DNA from: Adenophora triphylla var. japonica
Taxonomy: Eukaryota; Streptophyta; Magnoliopsida; Asterales; Campanulaceae
Reading direction: 5' to 3'
Assembly: GCA_022495995.1 (NCBI GenBank)
Contig: JAFEMH010002432.1
Coordinates: 124,001 to 188,000, forward strand
DNA length: 64,000 nucleotides
Under the pieces are notes generated by a model. The model was not told the origin of the DNA, searched no databases, and worked only from the letters and a program-made list of their open reading frames with translations. The translations under genes were made by a program, and so were the position numbers. Below are positions 32,259 through 45,244 of the stretch, in pieces. The stretch's first letter is position 1, and each line of letters opens with the position of its first letter.

Positions 32259-35200
32259 ACTAGTTTGACTCCCGTGCGATGCACGGGCAGTTACTAACGA
32301 ATAACTTATCGAAATCGAAATAAATACAAAAAAAAAAATAGAGATGTTTGTATACATTGTAAAACAATTATTCGAAAATTATATTCTCAATACAAATATC
32401 AGATTGAATGACACTAAAATAAATCTAGTGATACATCCGTGCGATGCACGGGGAATTATTAATGCTTAAGAAGACGAAAATTAAATAAAATGAGTAAATG
32501 AGAAAAACATTTTTATACATTGTGAAACACAATTTTAAAAAACAACATTGTCAGAGAAACTTTTGAAAGAAGAAGGAAGATCATCATTACATATCAATAT
32601 ATTCGGATCATTGGGATTGTGAACTTTTTAATGTGAAATATAATTGAAAACGACATATGACATAATATCAATTTAAAAGAAGGCCAACAATGAATAAATA
32701 ATGACCTTTGAAATTTATTAATAGTCATAGTATAAAAGGAATACAATAATACAAATACCTTGAAATCTAATCGGCCAATGAACGGACACCAAGTGTCCCA
32801 TTTAAATAAAAAAATTCACCAACGTAGACGCGCTTCTGTACGCGCGTGTATGGCACGCGCCACTTATCAGCCAAAAATCTATAATTAAATAACCCTATAT
32901 AATTTATGTAATATGCTTCAAATATTTTTTAAAAAAATAATTAAATAAATTATTTGATATATCGAGCTAAAATAAACACAATAACCATATTCCCCCATCC
33001 CACTTATTAAATAGTAACTGAAACCCACATCATCACACTCCCAAATATATATAATTTATTATAAAATAATTGAGGTCAAAGAAATGGGGAGAAAAAAATC
33101 TGAAATAAGTACATATATATTAAAAAAAAATAAGAGGAAAAAATTATAAAAATTAGAAAACAATAAAATAGAAATAAAACAAACATCATAAGGAATATGC
33201 ATTTCTCTATGTACAATTTTGTAGTAGTTTATCATTAAAGAAATTAAATAAAACACACGAACATGTTTATCGCATACGAAATAAGTTATTGAAATCGAAA
33301 AAAAAAAAAAGGTTAAGATTGAAAATCTAGTAAAAAAAAGTGATTTTTTATTTCTTTTTGATAAAGAATTTTTTTTTTAAAATAAAAACAAAAGATTTGA
33401 TCAAACCAAAAGGATAGTACAGTTATCTAATAAAAATTGATATCATTCTTTTTCAAATGAAAACTTTCCATTAACTCATTCTCTCCCTATTTTAAAATAT
33501 GAATTTCTACTATATTTATTTCTTATAATATTGAGATACCCTTCCAATCCAACCCACGTTCTCATCAAATTCAACCCACTTCTTTCTCTCCCTATTATAA
33601 TTGAGAAGAAAAATAAAAATACTAACAATTTCTTTAAATGAAAAAAATTTCCCCAAGCCCGCCACTTCCTCATCAAACCAAACCCACTTCTTTCTCTCCC
33701 TATTTTAAAATATCAATTTCTACTATCTTTATTTCTTATAATATTGACATACCCTTCAATTCAAATTTTAAAAATGATGGCCATCTTTCCCGATATTCGT
33801 CTTTATAAATACACAATTTTTTAAGACAAATAGAAAAATTGACAAATTTATTACTACTTTATTTACTATGCGTAAATAATTTTTTTTGAAAAAATTAAAT
33901 AAATTGTTTGATATATCGAACTAAAATGCACATAATAACCATATTATCCCATCCCATCTGTATTGTTATATCATTAAAAAACTAAAATAAAACAGACAAA
34001 CATATTTATCACATACGAAATAAGTTATTGAAATCAGAAAAAAAAGGTTAAGATTGAAATTCTAGTAAAAAAAAAGTTATATTTTATTTCTTTGTGATAA
34101 AGATTTTTTTTGAAATTAAAACAAAAGATTTGGTCATACCAAAAGGAGAGTAAAGTTATCTAATAAAAATTAATATCATTATATTTTTTAATGGAAACTT
34201 TCCATTAACTCATGCTCGTACATCTAAAAAATTATGTTATATTTATTTATATAAAATCATTATGAACATAATTATGATATTTATTTTCAATCAAACTTAT
34301 TTAATTTTGAGAAGAAAAATAAAAATCCTAAAAATACTAACAATTTCGTTAAATGAAAAAAAAAAAATCCCCAAACCCTTCACTTCCTCATCAAACCCAA
34401 CCCACTTCTTCCTCTCCCTATTTTAAAATATCAATTTAAACTATCTTTATTTCTTATAATATTGACATACACTTCTATCAAAATTTTAAAATTCATGACC
34501 ATCTTTTCCGATATTTGTCTTTATAAATACACAATTATTTTAAACGAATAAAAAATTTGACAAATTTATTAATACTTATTTACTATGCTGTAATTATTTA
34601 AAAAAAAAAAATCATACTAAAATAAACACATTAACCATATTACCACATCCCACTTATTAAATAGAAACTAAAATCCATATTCATCACACTCTTCCATATA
34701 TGTATAGAGATATAGATTATTATTATACTAAATAACCATATATACTTTATAAATACACAATAATTTTGTTTATAAAAATTCAACACCATTACAACTCATC
34801 ATCCTATATTCCACCACTTCTATTTTATTTTATATTTTTTTATTTTTATTATTACTAAAATAATAATAATTATTATTTTATTATCATTTATAATTTAAAA
34901 CAAATACTTCGTACTTAATTAATTTCCACTAAAAAAAATATTAAAAAATTAAAAACAAAAAATTAACAAAGAATAATTACGAAATCTATATTTAAAAAAG
35001 AGGAAATTTTTCTGTGTCCAAATTAAATAAAAATAGTCTCTATTTAAAGAGAAATATTTTTTATGAATTTTGGTGTAATTTTTTTTTTAAAAAAATGAAT
35101 TTATTATAAAAATAATTTAGGTCAAAGAAATGGGTGAGAAAAAAAAAAACCAAAAGCCAACCAGCCAATAGGAGGTCGCCAAGTGTCCCACAAAAAAAAA

Positions 35201-35657
35201 AAAAAGGATTTTATTTCTTTGTCCAAATCAAATAAAAGAAGTCTCTATTTAAAGAGAAAAAAAATTATAAATTTTGGTGTTAAAAAAAAGTAAAAAAAAT
35301 ATTTTAATATATAATAATTGAGGTCAAAGAAATGGGATAATTTTTTTTTTTCGAAATCCGTCCAACCAATCAGTTAATGACATTTGTCAAAACCCAAAAA
35401 AAAAAAAAAAGGAAAAAGCTTGATTAACGCCCCATTGTCTGGCGCGTGTGGACACCCGCCATGTAAAAGACTGAAATGCCCCTCCCCAGGTAGGCAACAC
35501 GTGTCCAACTTGAAATAAAAAAAAAAAATTGGCTAATAACACGCTGCCACGTCGCAATTTGGCCTTGTTAATTGCTTTCTTGCCACCGTGTGAAAAGACG
35601 AAAATACCCCTCAAAGGCAAAATATTTACCAAAACCTTGTTATTATATATAGATAGA
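32259..35657 (-). mobile_element. Non-autonomous Helitron, complete
   Basis: On the minus strand it starts TCTATCTATATATAATA at 35657 preceded by A. It ends with the hairpin CCCGTGCATCGCACGGG, seven bases, and CTAGT at 32263-32259, followed by T. That is the canonical Helitron structure in an A|T target, with no TSD. It is 3.4 kb, very AT-rich and has no RepHel. Inside, a ~700-bp segment is duplicated in tandem (about 33250-33900 and 33990-34620). A GGTCAAAGAAATGGG...CCAAGTGTCCC block recurs near 33070, 35110 and 35320. A second, degenerate hairpin (CCGTGCGATGCACGG) at 32427 hints at a nested or composite end. Confidence 0.82.
33245..34620. repeat. Tandem ~700-bp duplication inside the Helitron
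   Basis: AAATAAGTTATTGAAATC, GGTTAAGATTGAAA, AAAACAAAAGATTTG and GAAACTTTCCATTAACTCAT recur in the same order with the same spacing in both halves. The copies have diverged by many substitutions and indels. Confidence 0.75.
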
Positions 35658-36657
35658 TGTGATGAATACAACTGGAGACCTACGTAATGCATCTTCAAGA
35701 TGGATAAATTATGTCACACAAATGCCCGAACGGGCTACCCGGCCCGGCTTGGCCCGCCAGATCAAGGCCAAACGGTGAAACGGGCTTAGCCCGGCCTGTC
35801 CGGGTGTGTTAACGGGCTAAAGCCCGGCCCAGCCCGTGCATAAATTCGAGGTGAGGCCCGCCCGTTTGGCCTGGATCCAAGGATCCACGGGCCAAACGGA
35901 TTTTATCCCTTTTTTTTTTTTTTAATCTGAAAAATGCTTTAATTTTTTTTTAAAAAAATACAAAATTCTTTAGAATTAAACAAAGAATTTTATTAAAAAA
36001 AAAAAAACTTAGTCTCAATAATGTTAATTATATTTTGTAAGATGTATAATTATAAACATTTATTAACTTAAGTAAATAAAAGTTTATAATTATACCTATT
36101 AGAATTTAGAAAATATAATTAACAATATTGGGATTTGGCATTTGGGGCTAAGTTTTTTATTTTTTAATGTACATATTTTTTTTTAATAAATGAAGTATAC
36201 CTCTTAGAAAATAATTAAATGAAAACAATAAACAAAAACAATAAACAATGAATTAAAGGACTGCTTTTTTTTTTTCGATTTTTTTTCCAGAATTTTTTAA
36301 CTACTGTTTTTTAAAGGACTATTTTTTTTTTTCGAAATTTTGAAAGAAAAATTAAAGGAAAACAATTAACAAAAACAATGAATTAACTAGAAATTTAAAA
36401 CATTTTTATTTGAAAGCTTTTTATTTTTAAAGCACTGTTTTTTTTCAGATTTTTTTTTAAGTTTTCGAATTTTTTTCTAGATTTTTTCCGATTTTTTTAA
36501 CTATTTTTTTTAATTAATGGACTGTTTCGTTTTTTTTTTCAGAATTTTTTAACTACTTTTTTTTAATTAAAGGACTTATATTTTTGTCCGAAATATTTAA
36601 ATAAATAATTAAAGGAAAAAAATTAACTACTTAACACAATATTTAACTAGTAAATAC

Positions 36658-36959
36658 TACTCCCTCCGTCCCACTCGAAGTGTCTCAACTTTCCTTTTTG
36701 GACGTCCCATTTAAAGTGTCTCAATCCCAAAATGGAAATTTTTTATTATTTTTATACTCTTCCTACCCCACTCATTCTCTCTCCTACTTTACTTTTACAC
36801 TCACAACATTCTCTCTCCTAACTATTCCTCCCACTCATTCTCTCTCCTATTTAATTTTTCATACTCACAACATTTAACATTTTTCTCTATCTTACCTCAC
36901 TTTCCTTAATTCCCGCACCGATCTCATTTTGAGACACTTCGGACAGGACGGAGGGAGTA
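36658..36959. mobile_element. Stowaway-like MITE 3
   Basis: Ends are TACTCCCTCCGTCCC and GGACGGAGGGAGTA with TA at each edge; 302 bp. The body contains direct repeats of CTCACTCATTCTCTCTCCTA, also present in MITE 4. It lies inside the GGGC-ended element. Confidence 0.85.
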
Positions 36960-37211
36960 TTTTTTTGGGAATTTTCAGAATTAAATAATATTTAACACAA
37001 TATTAAAATATTAAAGCATGAAATTTAATACAATATGAAATACTTAAAGCAATAAAATTACCTCCACCTTCTTTCTTCATGGGATGGGAATATGGGATAG
37101 ATTAGAGAAAATATTGAGGTAGTATAAATTTTTTTTGAAAAAAAATTAGAAGTAAGAAGTGTTATTTATAGTTTTTTCAGAATTTTTTTTGATCAAAATG
37201 GCCCTCCAACG

Positions 37212-37501
37212 TACTCCCTCCGTCCCAGTTCAATTGATACTTATTTCCTTTTTGGTTCGTTCCACACCAATTGATACTTACCCAAAATGGAAAGGAATCT
37301 TCACTATTTACCCCACTCATTCTCTCTCCTATTTTACTTTTTCACTCACAACATTCTCTCTCCTAACTATTTCTCCCGCTCATTCTCTCTCCTATTTTAC
37401 TTTTACACTCACAATATTCTCTCTTCACTTTTTCTCTCTTACCTTTCCTTAATATGTGTGCCATTTTTTTTGGTATCTAATGAACTGGGACGGAGGGAGT
37501 A
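37212..37501. mobile_element. Stowaway-like MITE 4
   Basis: Ends TACTCCCTCCGTCCCAGTT and AACTGGGACGGAGGGAGTA are perfect 19-bp inverted repeats with TA edges. Its interior shares the CATTCTCTCTCCTATTTTAC block with MITE 3, so the two are related. Confidence 0.9.
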
Positions 37502-37745
37502 TATATTAACGGATATATATGGGGGCATTAAGGTCATTTCAAAAAAAAATACGGGCCAAACGGACAATAGGCAAACGGGCTTTGGAAGCCCGCGGGCTTG
37601 GCTCGCCCGTCACCCTAAAATTAAAACCTGGCCTGTATCGTCAAATATACGGGCCGGATCACGGACCGGAACACGGACCACGGGCTATGGGTTTAACGGA
37701 CCACGGGCCAAAAAAAAAACCCACGGACATTAACCCATTTTGGCC

Positions 37746-38512
37746 TTCATCGTGTACAAGTAGTATTGATTTCAGTTGAGTATAAGATGACGTTATTATC
37801 TTCTTCCAAATTTAATGTTTTTAGTTTAACTTAGCATGAGCAATAAAAATATTTTGTGAATATGAAAAGTAAAGTAAGATAAAGAAAATGGATAGAGAGT
37901 TTTTATTTTGAGTATTTCAAGTGGGTGTCATTATTCATTTTAATTAATAAAGCAATTAAAAACCTTAATATGAGACTGACTAAAAAATGTAAAAACCTTA
38001 AACCGAAACGGTTGGATGAATAGAGTATAATTTTACCAAAATTTCGGATTTGAGTTGGAATTGTTATGATGGGAGAGTTTGCTGATTTATGGTTCGACTT
38101 GATTTGAATCAGATTAATCAGCATTATAGTAATATTTTTGTATTGATGGTTTAGACAAAAAATTATAAGAAAAAGTTGTCCATTGTTGTAAAATACATCT
38201 CACATCTACTATCTACTATCTACTAGAGAAACAAACATGGATCAATATATAGATTTAATATATAGATTTGAGGGACAACTATCATTATCACCAATCGATT
38301 TTAATCGATTTTGAGTCGAAACTTCCATCTGTTATCGGTTCAGTTCAGACACTATCTTTTATAAAATTTACGACCGCACGTGTTTGACCCTCAATGCTCT
38401 CTGCGGGTAACACGTGAGGAGCAAATTTTCTTATCGGCAATTGATTTTAAAGAGCAACTTTCTTATCATCAATTAATTTTAATATATAGTATTAAGTTGA
38501 CCTTTTTCCAAG
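37746..38512. other. Intergenic DNA
   Basis: No coding sequence. A pair of related segments (GAGGGACAACTATCATTATCACC and GAGCAACTTTCTTATCATC) flank an ATCGATTTTAATCGATTTT run near 38270-38480. Confidence 0.4.
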
Positions 38513-38749
38513 TACTTCCTCCATCCCAAAATGTTTGTCCCATTTGACTTTTTTGTTGAACTTTGACCACAAATATATGATAATTTAATTATGTTCATGA
38601 AATTTTAAAAATTCCTATTGATTCACCATTAATAGTATTATCAACAACAACTTTTAGAATTTCATGAACATGATTAATCTCTCATAAATTTGTGGTCAAA
38701 GTTTAACAAAAAAATCAAATGAGACAAATATTTTGAGACGGAGGGAGTA
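38513..38749. mobile_element. Stowaway-like MITE 5
   Basis: Ends TACTTCCTCCATCCCAAAAT and ATTTTGAGACGGAGGGAGTA. The body is a long imperfect palindrome (GAACTTTGACCACAAATATATGA against TCATAAATTTGTGGTCAAAGTT), so it can fold as one hairpin. TA edges. Confidence 0.9.
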
Positions 38750-38758
38750 TATATTATA

Positions 38759-39537
38759 TGATGTGAACAGTATAAACCGAGATACGAACATGGGCTTGCT
38801 CGAGCCTGACCCAAAAGGATTGGGCCACAAACATAATCCAATAATACAAGTGTTATGGCCGAAGAACATCTTTCTCGTATGCCGAGGAATATTCTCCTCG
38901 GCCTTAAACCAATGATGGACTCTTCGTACCTGGCTTATCATACTCCGAGATGTCACAGATGACGAGGAAAGAAATGTTCTCACCTCGTCATATCATCAAA
39001 TGACGTGTATAGAGATTTGTTTATCCCGGAATGTTCCTTTGCCGATCAGTCACATAAAGACGAGGAAGCAGAATCGTTCACCTCGGCCTACTTGTCAAGG
39101 CCGAGATAAAACATTCATGTTCCTCGGCCTTCCGGCTATCAGATTATACAGTCCTTACTCAACAAGGATTCTACAATTATGATCCAATCAGGATTACCAA
39201 CACCAATTCAAGTCAAACAATGACTCCTTAACAAGATATAATTCTCTTGGGATTATACCTTATCTCTTTACAAGTTCACTTCAACATGAATTCTATCAAT
39301 CCATCCTTATAAATACAAGTCCCATGGCTCATTCTTTGGTACATTACTTTTTACAATACAGAAACTCTGTCAATTTAGTTTCTCACATACAAACCGTGAA
39401 CTTACTCTCACGCCGGAGGGCCTTTAGCCGGATCCGCCCCGGCTTAGTTTACGTGTTTTCTCTTATTTTCAGGCCTTGCAATCACCGGAGCATTCATCGC
39501 TTGGATTTGGGCTGATTTGACGATTTTGGCATCATCA
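38759..39537 (+). repeat. 5' LTR of element B
   Basis: Starts TGATGTGAACAG and ends ATCATCA two bases before the primer site. It has typical LTR text (CTCTCACGCCGGAGG, CCTCGGCC repeats at 38890-39130). TAAATACAAGTCCCATGGC near 39310 may mark the TATA/start region. No partner LTR is in the window, so the left edge is approximate. Confidence 0.7.
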
Positions 39538-39539
39538 AT

Positions 39540-39557
39540 TGGTTCCATTGCCGGGAA
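39540..39557 (+). other. Primer binding site of element B, tRNA-Asp-like
   Basis: TGGTTCCATTGCCGGGAA matches 14 of 18 bases of the common tRNA-Asp primer site (TGGCGCCGTTGCCGGGGA). The mismatches suggest decay. Confidence 0.6.
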
Positions 39558-39888
39558 ATCGATTCAAACACCCTTTGTTTGGCCTGAAAAAGTCGCCTGA
39601 AGCCTGTTTTCTGCCGGAAATTTTCTAGTTTGAACGGAAGTTTCTGGACCGTTTTGGCTCTGTTTTTGATTCGGCCGAAATCTACAAATTTCAACCGGAA
39701 TTTGCCCAGATTTGGTTGAAATCGTTTTAAGCATTGGAATTTTGTCCCAATTTTGGCCGGAAAATTTGGCATTGTCAAAGTTGCCAAATTGCAGTTTCTT
39801 AGTTTGCGTCAAATTCTGCTCCGAATTTGATTGGAAGCTGTGATTTTTGGGAAATTCGCTTAATTGATAATTTGTTGATTGATTTACG

Positions 39889-40778
39889 ATGGACGGACAA
39901 TTTACGAGCGTAATCGGGCGAGGATCAAACCCAAGTGAATGGGGTTAACACAGTGTCCGAGGAGCTACCTCCTCCTCCTCCTCTACCTCACCCGGACGCC
40001 CTCCTCCCCTTGCCATGACTCTTCGTTCCAAGGGTCGTGCAAATGCCGAGGAGAGGGCGCTGAGCTTCCTCGTCCTACTCCTGCTCGCGGGAAGCAAGTG
40101 GGAAGGAAGAAGACAAAGAATGTCGACGCCGATCAAGCAGGAGGAACTCAACCCGTTGACCGACGCTCTTTGTTACATAAACAAATGGAGACATTGCAAA
40201 GGATGTATGAAACACAGGCTGCTCTTTTGCAATTGAACCCAGATCATTCCATGGCTGAATTCATTAGGCCATCTGTGGGCAACCCTCTTGGAAGGGAACA
40301 AGGTGAGCACCGAGCTCCTCCCCTTGAACCTGCTCGACCAACAAAGCAAGCCCCCCGAGAACCTACCCGTCCTCGGCATGACAGTAAGAAGAAGGATCAA
40401 GTGGTTGACCCGAGAAGCCAATTAACTCCCAGGGAAGAGGAGGTGAACTCAAGGGACCTAAGAACAAGGCTCAGTCTAAACAGGCGAATGTCACCACCTC
40501 GGTTAGTCATAGAACCTCGGCGTCCTGATTCTCCTCGTCCTCGTCGATCTCGCCATGATTCTCCTCGACCCCGTCGAACAGATTCTCCTCGTCATCGTCG
40601 ACCAGATTCTCCTCGTCCTCGGCATCGAGAGTTTGTACGGCCGAGGACCCCGGAACCATATAAGATGATACTTGGTGGTCAAGACTTGGAACCAAGGCGT
40701 GATAAGGCCCCATCCAAACGGGACAGCCACCGACATGACGCGAGAACAGCAGAGTGAATGGTCGCCCCAAGGATAAAT
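39889..40778 (+). pseudogene. Element B gag, N-terminal part, broken by insertion
   Basis: Protein-like segments run from MDGQFTSVIGRG (39889) through a Pro-rich piece (EELPPPPPLPHP) and on to ETQAALLQLNPDHSMAEFIR (about 40190-40270). They switch frame at least twice. The last part is strongly basic with DSPRPRR-type repeats (40520-40640), reminiscent of RNA-binding tails. The frame ends just before the E insertion at 40779. It continues biologically at 49410. Confidence 0.65.
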
Positions 40779-43684
40779 TGTGAGCACCCCAACCCGGGAC
40801 CTAACGCGTGTCCCGAGCTTGAGAAGCTCAAACTAAGAAAACCCATCTTAGATTTTTTAAAACATTTATTTGCCTTTACAAGAAAACCAATTCTAAATTT
40901 TCCATAAACAAAATCAAATAATAATATCTCCACTTGGAGGAATTTAAACAAATACTTTAATAACCATACTTGATTAATTACATTGAAAATCCTAATTAAC
41001 ATTGTTTGACAAAAGAGTTTTCCTTCCAACTTGTAAAAGAGTAAAACTTAAATGTGATTCCCGACAACCCACTCATATACCTATCCTGATAAGTCCCAAA
41101 AGCGAGAGTCCAAACTCTTTCCCCGGCCTCACTGGTTCAGGTCACCTGTCTCAGCACAATCTAAAGCAGTAAAAGGGAAGGGGTGAGAATAAATCTCAAT
41201 AAGCTATTATGAATGCAGCAAGATGTCAAACAAGATGCAACACATAGCATGGCAGCACATAACACATTATGAAAGCGGTAAACACCTTACGTTACCTCAT
41301 TTTACCTTTCCCGTCTGAACAATAAGTCGTACAACGTGGGAGTAAAACTCCTCTCTTTGGTGAACTGCCTCCAGCACATTCACCGCTTATAGGACTCATA
41401 CTCCAGAGATCCATATAAGAAAATCAGATACTAAATCAGAGTATCCAACAACAATACCACTAACTGTAAAGCTTTTGGCTTAATACAGAAGCATTCCCCC
41501 AAATCACCAAATAGCAACGGTCTGTAAGGCTTTTGGCTCAATACAGTCGTTAGCACACCCACTCTGTGGCCACAGAGGGGAACGGTCACAGGTATAATGA
41601 ACCTTCAATCACTTATAGAACAAATCAATAATTGATTGAATTCCATTATACCCCCGAATATCAACACGTTCAAGCACATAATAGATACTTGAAATAAATC
41701 CACAAAAAGGGATAATAATATAACAACATGGTAAAATATACTCATGCTAATCAATACCATAGTGCAACAACCATTTAATACACTATGCATCATAATACAA
41801 CAACATGGTAATGTATACTCATGCTAATCCATACCATAGTGCAACAGTTCATTTAATACACTATGCATAATACCATTAACGAATATGAGTTCAAATAAGG
41901 TATCCATATAACCACATAATCCACACCGGAATGCAATATAATCAATATGCCAGATAATCCACAACTGGGATACAACATAACAATACCAAATAATCCACAA
42001 TCGGGATACAATACAATCATATACCAAATAATCCACAATCGGGATACAATATATTGAGGTAACACATATACATTCCTAACCAACACACTAGTGTGATTTT
42101 GGTCTCTACACTGTTCAACTAATCACCAAGGTATGGGAGCAAGTAAGGCCAACCTAAACCATAAATCATTCTTACAAAGTTACTACTCAACCTTGAATAA
42201 TATTAATAAAGGTGCAAGACCTACTTTCCACAATTCCATTTTGACCAAATAAGACATCATGGCCTAGCCAAGGTATTCTACTTTAACTTAGGTTAAAAAG
42301 GCTTAATTCATATCTGAAGTAGATTAGATTTCACTACTTTGAAAGGGTTAGGAATCATACTTAGTGGTTGTGGTTAAAATTCAGCAAGAAAGGAAACTGG
42401 TGAACTTCTGGCGACATGGGCGACCGCCCAAGTCACTATGGGCGACCGCCCAAGTCACTATGGGCGACCGCCCAAGAGGGTCTAAAAAGGGTTATACCTT
42501 CTGGTGGGTTGGGCGGCCGCTCAAGGGCCTATGGGCGACTGCCCAAGGGGATTTTCTGCACTTCGAAATTTCTAACTCCTTTTCACATATTTTCTTTTCC
42601 CTTTTTTATAATCTTCCTTAAAAATACCAAAAGGATTTTCTAACTTTACAAACCTCATTTTAAATCATTTAATCCCCAATTAATATAACCCTAGATCATT
42701 TACCACTTGATTCTCCCCCCATTTTACTACCACATTTCAAGTTTAACCTCCTTAATCTAACTTAATCCATTTTCTTACACTATTGATCATCTTCCTTAAA
42801 CAACCACATCATTCTATAACATAAACCAATTTCTTAACTACATGAAGGTTTCCAAAGCTTCTAATAACCATTTTAATCACAATACAACACCCAATAGCTC
42901 ATTAATCATTAAATAGAAATAAAGATTATGATAACCCCATTCAAGTCATTAACCTCTTACTCTCATTATGTCTTCATTCTTCCAACTTAGGCCCCCATCT
43001 CATAACTAAAATAAAGTCAACATTAAATAATCCATTTTACACAATTAACATCATTTAAAATTCCCAAATTTCCTTTCTTTCATCAAAGCATTCATTAGCA
43101 CATAATATGACAATATTTAGAAGAAAGTCATAATAACTTACATTAGAATTTTAGGATGAAATGATGATCTTCTTAGCTTGATTAATTCCTCTAGATGCCC
43201 CAAGCACAAAAGTACAACTTGATTGAAAAATGAAGAAGATTTGAAGGCTCTAGAACTTTGAAAAAGTGAGGCTTTCAAGGTATAATCTCCATGGATATTT
43301 TTAGGAGAAGAAAGAAGAGGATGAAGAAGAAATAATGAGAATGGAGTATGGGAAGGATGATGGAAGTATGGGAGGGTAGGGGTCCTTTTTGACTAAGGAG
43401 GTGAAAGGGGAGGGATTTAAGGGGTATGGCCTCCCATACCATTTTAATAAAAGTCTTTCCCCTACTACACCAAAGCCCCTACACAAATAAATTTAACTAC
43501 CCACATTTTATTCATTTTATCCATTTCTATTTTTATACTTCTTCCAATAACATTATTTTATTTCCCTATCATTTTATCTTAATATAAGGAATCAAGTATA
43601 TAAAAATGAACACATAATATTAAAAATGATATTAAAAGCACACAATATGATGCTAAATTAGTGCCTAGGGTTAGGGTCGTTACA
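40779..43684 (-). repeat. Left LTR of element E, with three GGGCGACCGCCC repeats
   Basis: GGGCGACCGCCC lies at 42418, 42440 and 42462, spaced 22 bp (AAGTCACTAT between), followed by variants near 42511 and 42532. It also contains repeated TAATCCACAACNGGGATACAA units (41960-42060) and long near-repeats around TGCTAATCNATACCATAGTGC (41745-41840). Open frames here recur in the other LTR and are not genes. Confidence 0.95.
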
Positions 43685-45244
43685 CTCACTCCCCCTTAAA
43701 GAAAATTCGTCCCGAATTTTAAACTAGCTTACCTTATGAATCAATAACAAAGGTTACCTCTCACGCATTTCAAATGACACTTCCAAAGGGTTTCCTTAAT
43801 GGCATGATTCTTCTATACAATTTCACAACCCGAATACCCTAGAATTTCAATTCCCTAAACTATCACTCTAATAACTCAACAGTTTCCCCACACAAGTCAA
43901 ATCCGCCAAATCATCCTTAACTGAAGAACTCCATACGCACGAAGGATTATATAATTAAATTTGTCCATATCAAGCTTTGCACAGTACCCATTCCAATGCT
44001 AAACTAAAAACTGTTATTACATAAACTTACTAAGGTTAATTAACTTCTCAACTTGAAAGGAAGTCCATCACACCACACACAACCTATTTTTCAAGAATCT
44101 AGATAGTCTTCTAATCTCTTCCTTTTAAGTAACTGAATCCTCCAAACTCTTAGGATCGGTAACAAATTCCACAAGAGAGCTTCAAAAAGGTAAGGTTCTC
44201 ACATAAAACAATTGCAGCCACTCTCGAGTAGAGGGTAAGAAAATTCCGGTTTATCTAAGCCAACTTCCTCGATGCATACGCTATTACTTTCCCAATTCTC
44301 ATTATATCACCATCTAATTTTCCTTTAATACACACTTAAATTTTCACAAAGTCCTCACATCCATTAAGTAAGGTAAGGATCGAATCTATAGCCAATCTAT
44401 TCTCCATCTCTGTCAATATAATTCATACTTATTACATCCTACACCATTTATACATCCTTTAAAATTAATTAAAGCAATGATCTTTCATTTTTTTTTCAAG
44501 AATTCCTTAAAATTTCCTTCGGTAGCACTTGCCAACCCCAAAGATCACGAACACAATCCTCGCAAGATCTAGGGAACATCCAAGCTTAAGACTTTAGAAC
44601 CCAAAACTTGGAATCCTCTCAAGCTAACTCACACTTGCTAAACCCTCAAACAATGAATTCCCACTAAAGGCAAATAACACAACTCACGAATGATCCTCTC
44701 ATAACTTTAAATAACCAAGAAGATCATCAATCATAACTATCATAAAGCCGTCAAGATAAGGATTAAAATTCTAATTATCATACTTAGAACCAACACATGA
44801 TATACTTTGATGGAAACAAAATTACCATCTACTCCCAACTAGCACATAAAATTTTGGAAAGACTTCTTATGCAAGTCTAACACATACCAAATACCCTTCA
44901 CAATTTTAACCAAAACTTTCTGTCTTTAATGCTTATATAACAAGAATACCATATAAAGGTTTATCTATATCAAATACCAATATAATCAAATTAGGTATAG
45001 AAAAGGAGACTCATTTATTATGATAGTCTACCAATACACAACAACTACTTAACCATTCAGGTCAAGTATATCTCATAATCACAAATCGGTAATCATACCA
45101 AATCAGCTGGCAATACATGCTCAGCCATGACCACATCACTATCGTGGTAAATCAAGGAAGATTCGAGGTATCCTCTCATAAGAGCAGAATCCTCTAACAA
45201 TAAAACAATATCTCAAACAATGTATGTCACATAGAAGCAAAATG
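43685..45244 (-). other. Element E 3' non-coding interior
   Basis: It begins with the purine tract (minus strand AAGGGGGAGTGAG next to the LTR). I find no protease, RT or integrase motif in 1.56 kb. The sequence is AT-rich and without long ORFs. Confidence 0.75.

Larger units (their letters stand above)
35725..37745. mobile_element. Probable non-autonomous hAT-like element with GGGC-rich ends
   Basis: Both ends carry dense CGGGC/GCCCG words in opposing arrangement (35725-35880: CCCGAACGGGCTACCCGGCC; 37550-37700: ACGGGCCAAACGG, AAGCCCGCGGGCTTGG), as in the subterminal regions of some plant hAT families. The middle is AT-rich with repeated AAAGGACTGTTTTTTTT and AATTTTTTAACTACT segments (36250-36600), and two MITEs sit inside. 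I could not define exact termini or an 8-bp TSD, so the class is tentative. Confidence 0.4.

Noticed and set aside
39494..39812. Minus-strand frames of 82-97 codons
   Set aside because: They fall in the 5' leader of element B, which has repeated TTTGCCNGAATTTTGG-type words; no family resemblance.
41605..42086. Several minus-strand frames of 60-77 codons, duplicated at 47354-47835
   Set aside because: They lie wholly within the LTRs of element E and are identical because the LTRs are.
42364..42643. Frames with repeated GDRP / WATAQ peptides (also at 48113-48368 and 29562-29942)
   Set aside because: They read through the GGGCGACCGCCC palindrome arrays of LTRs.
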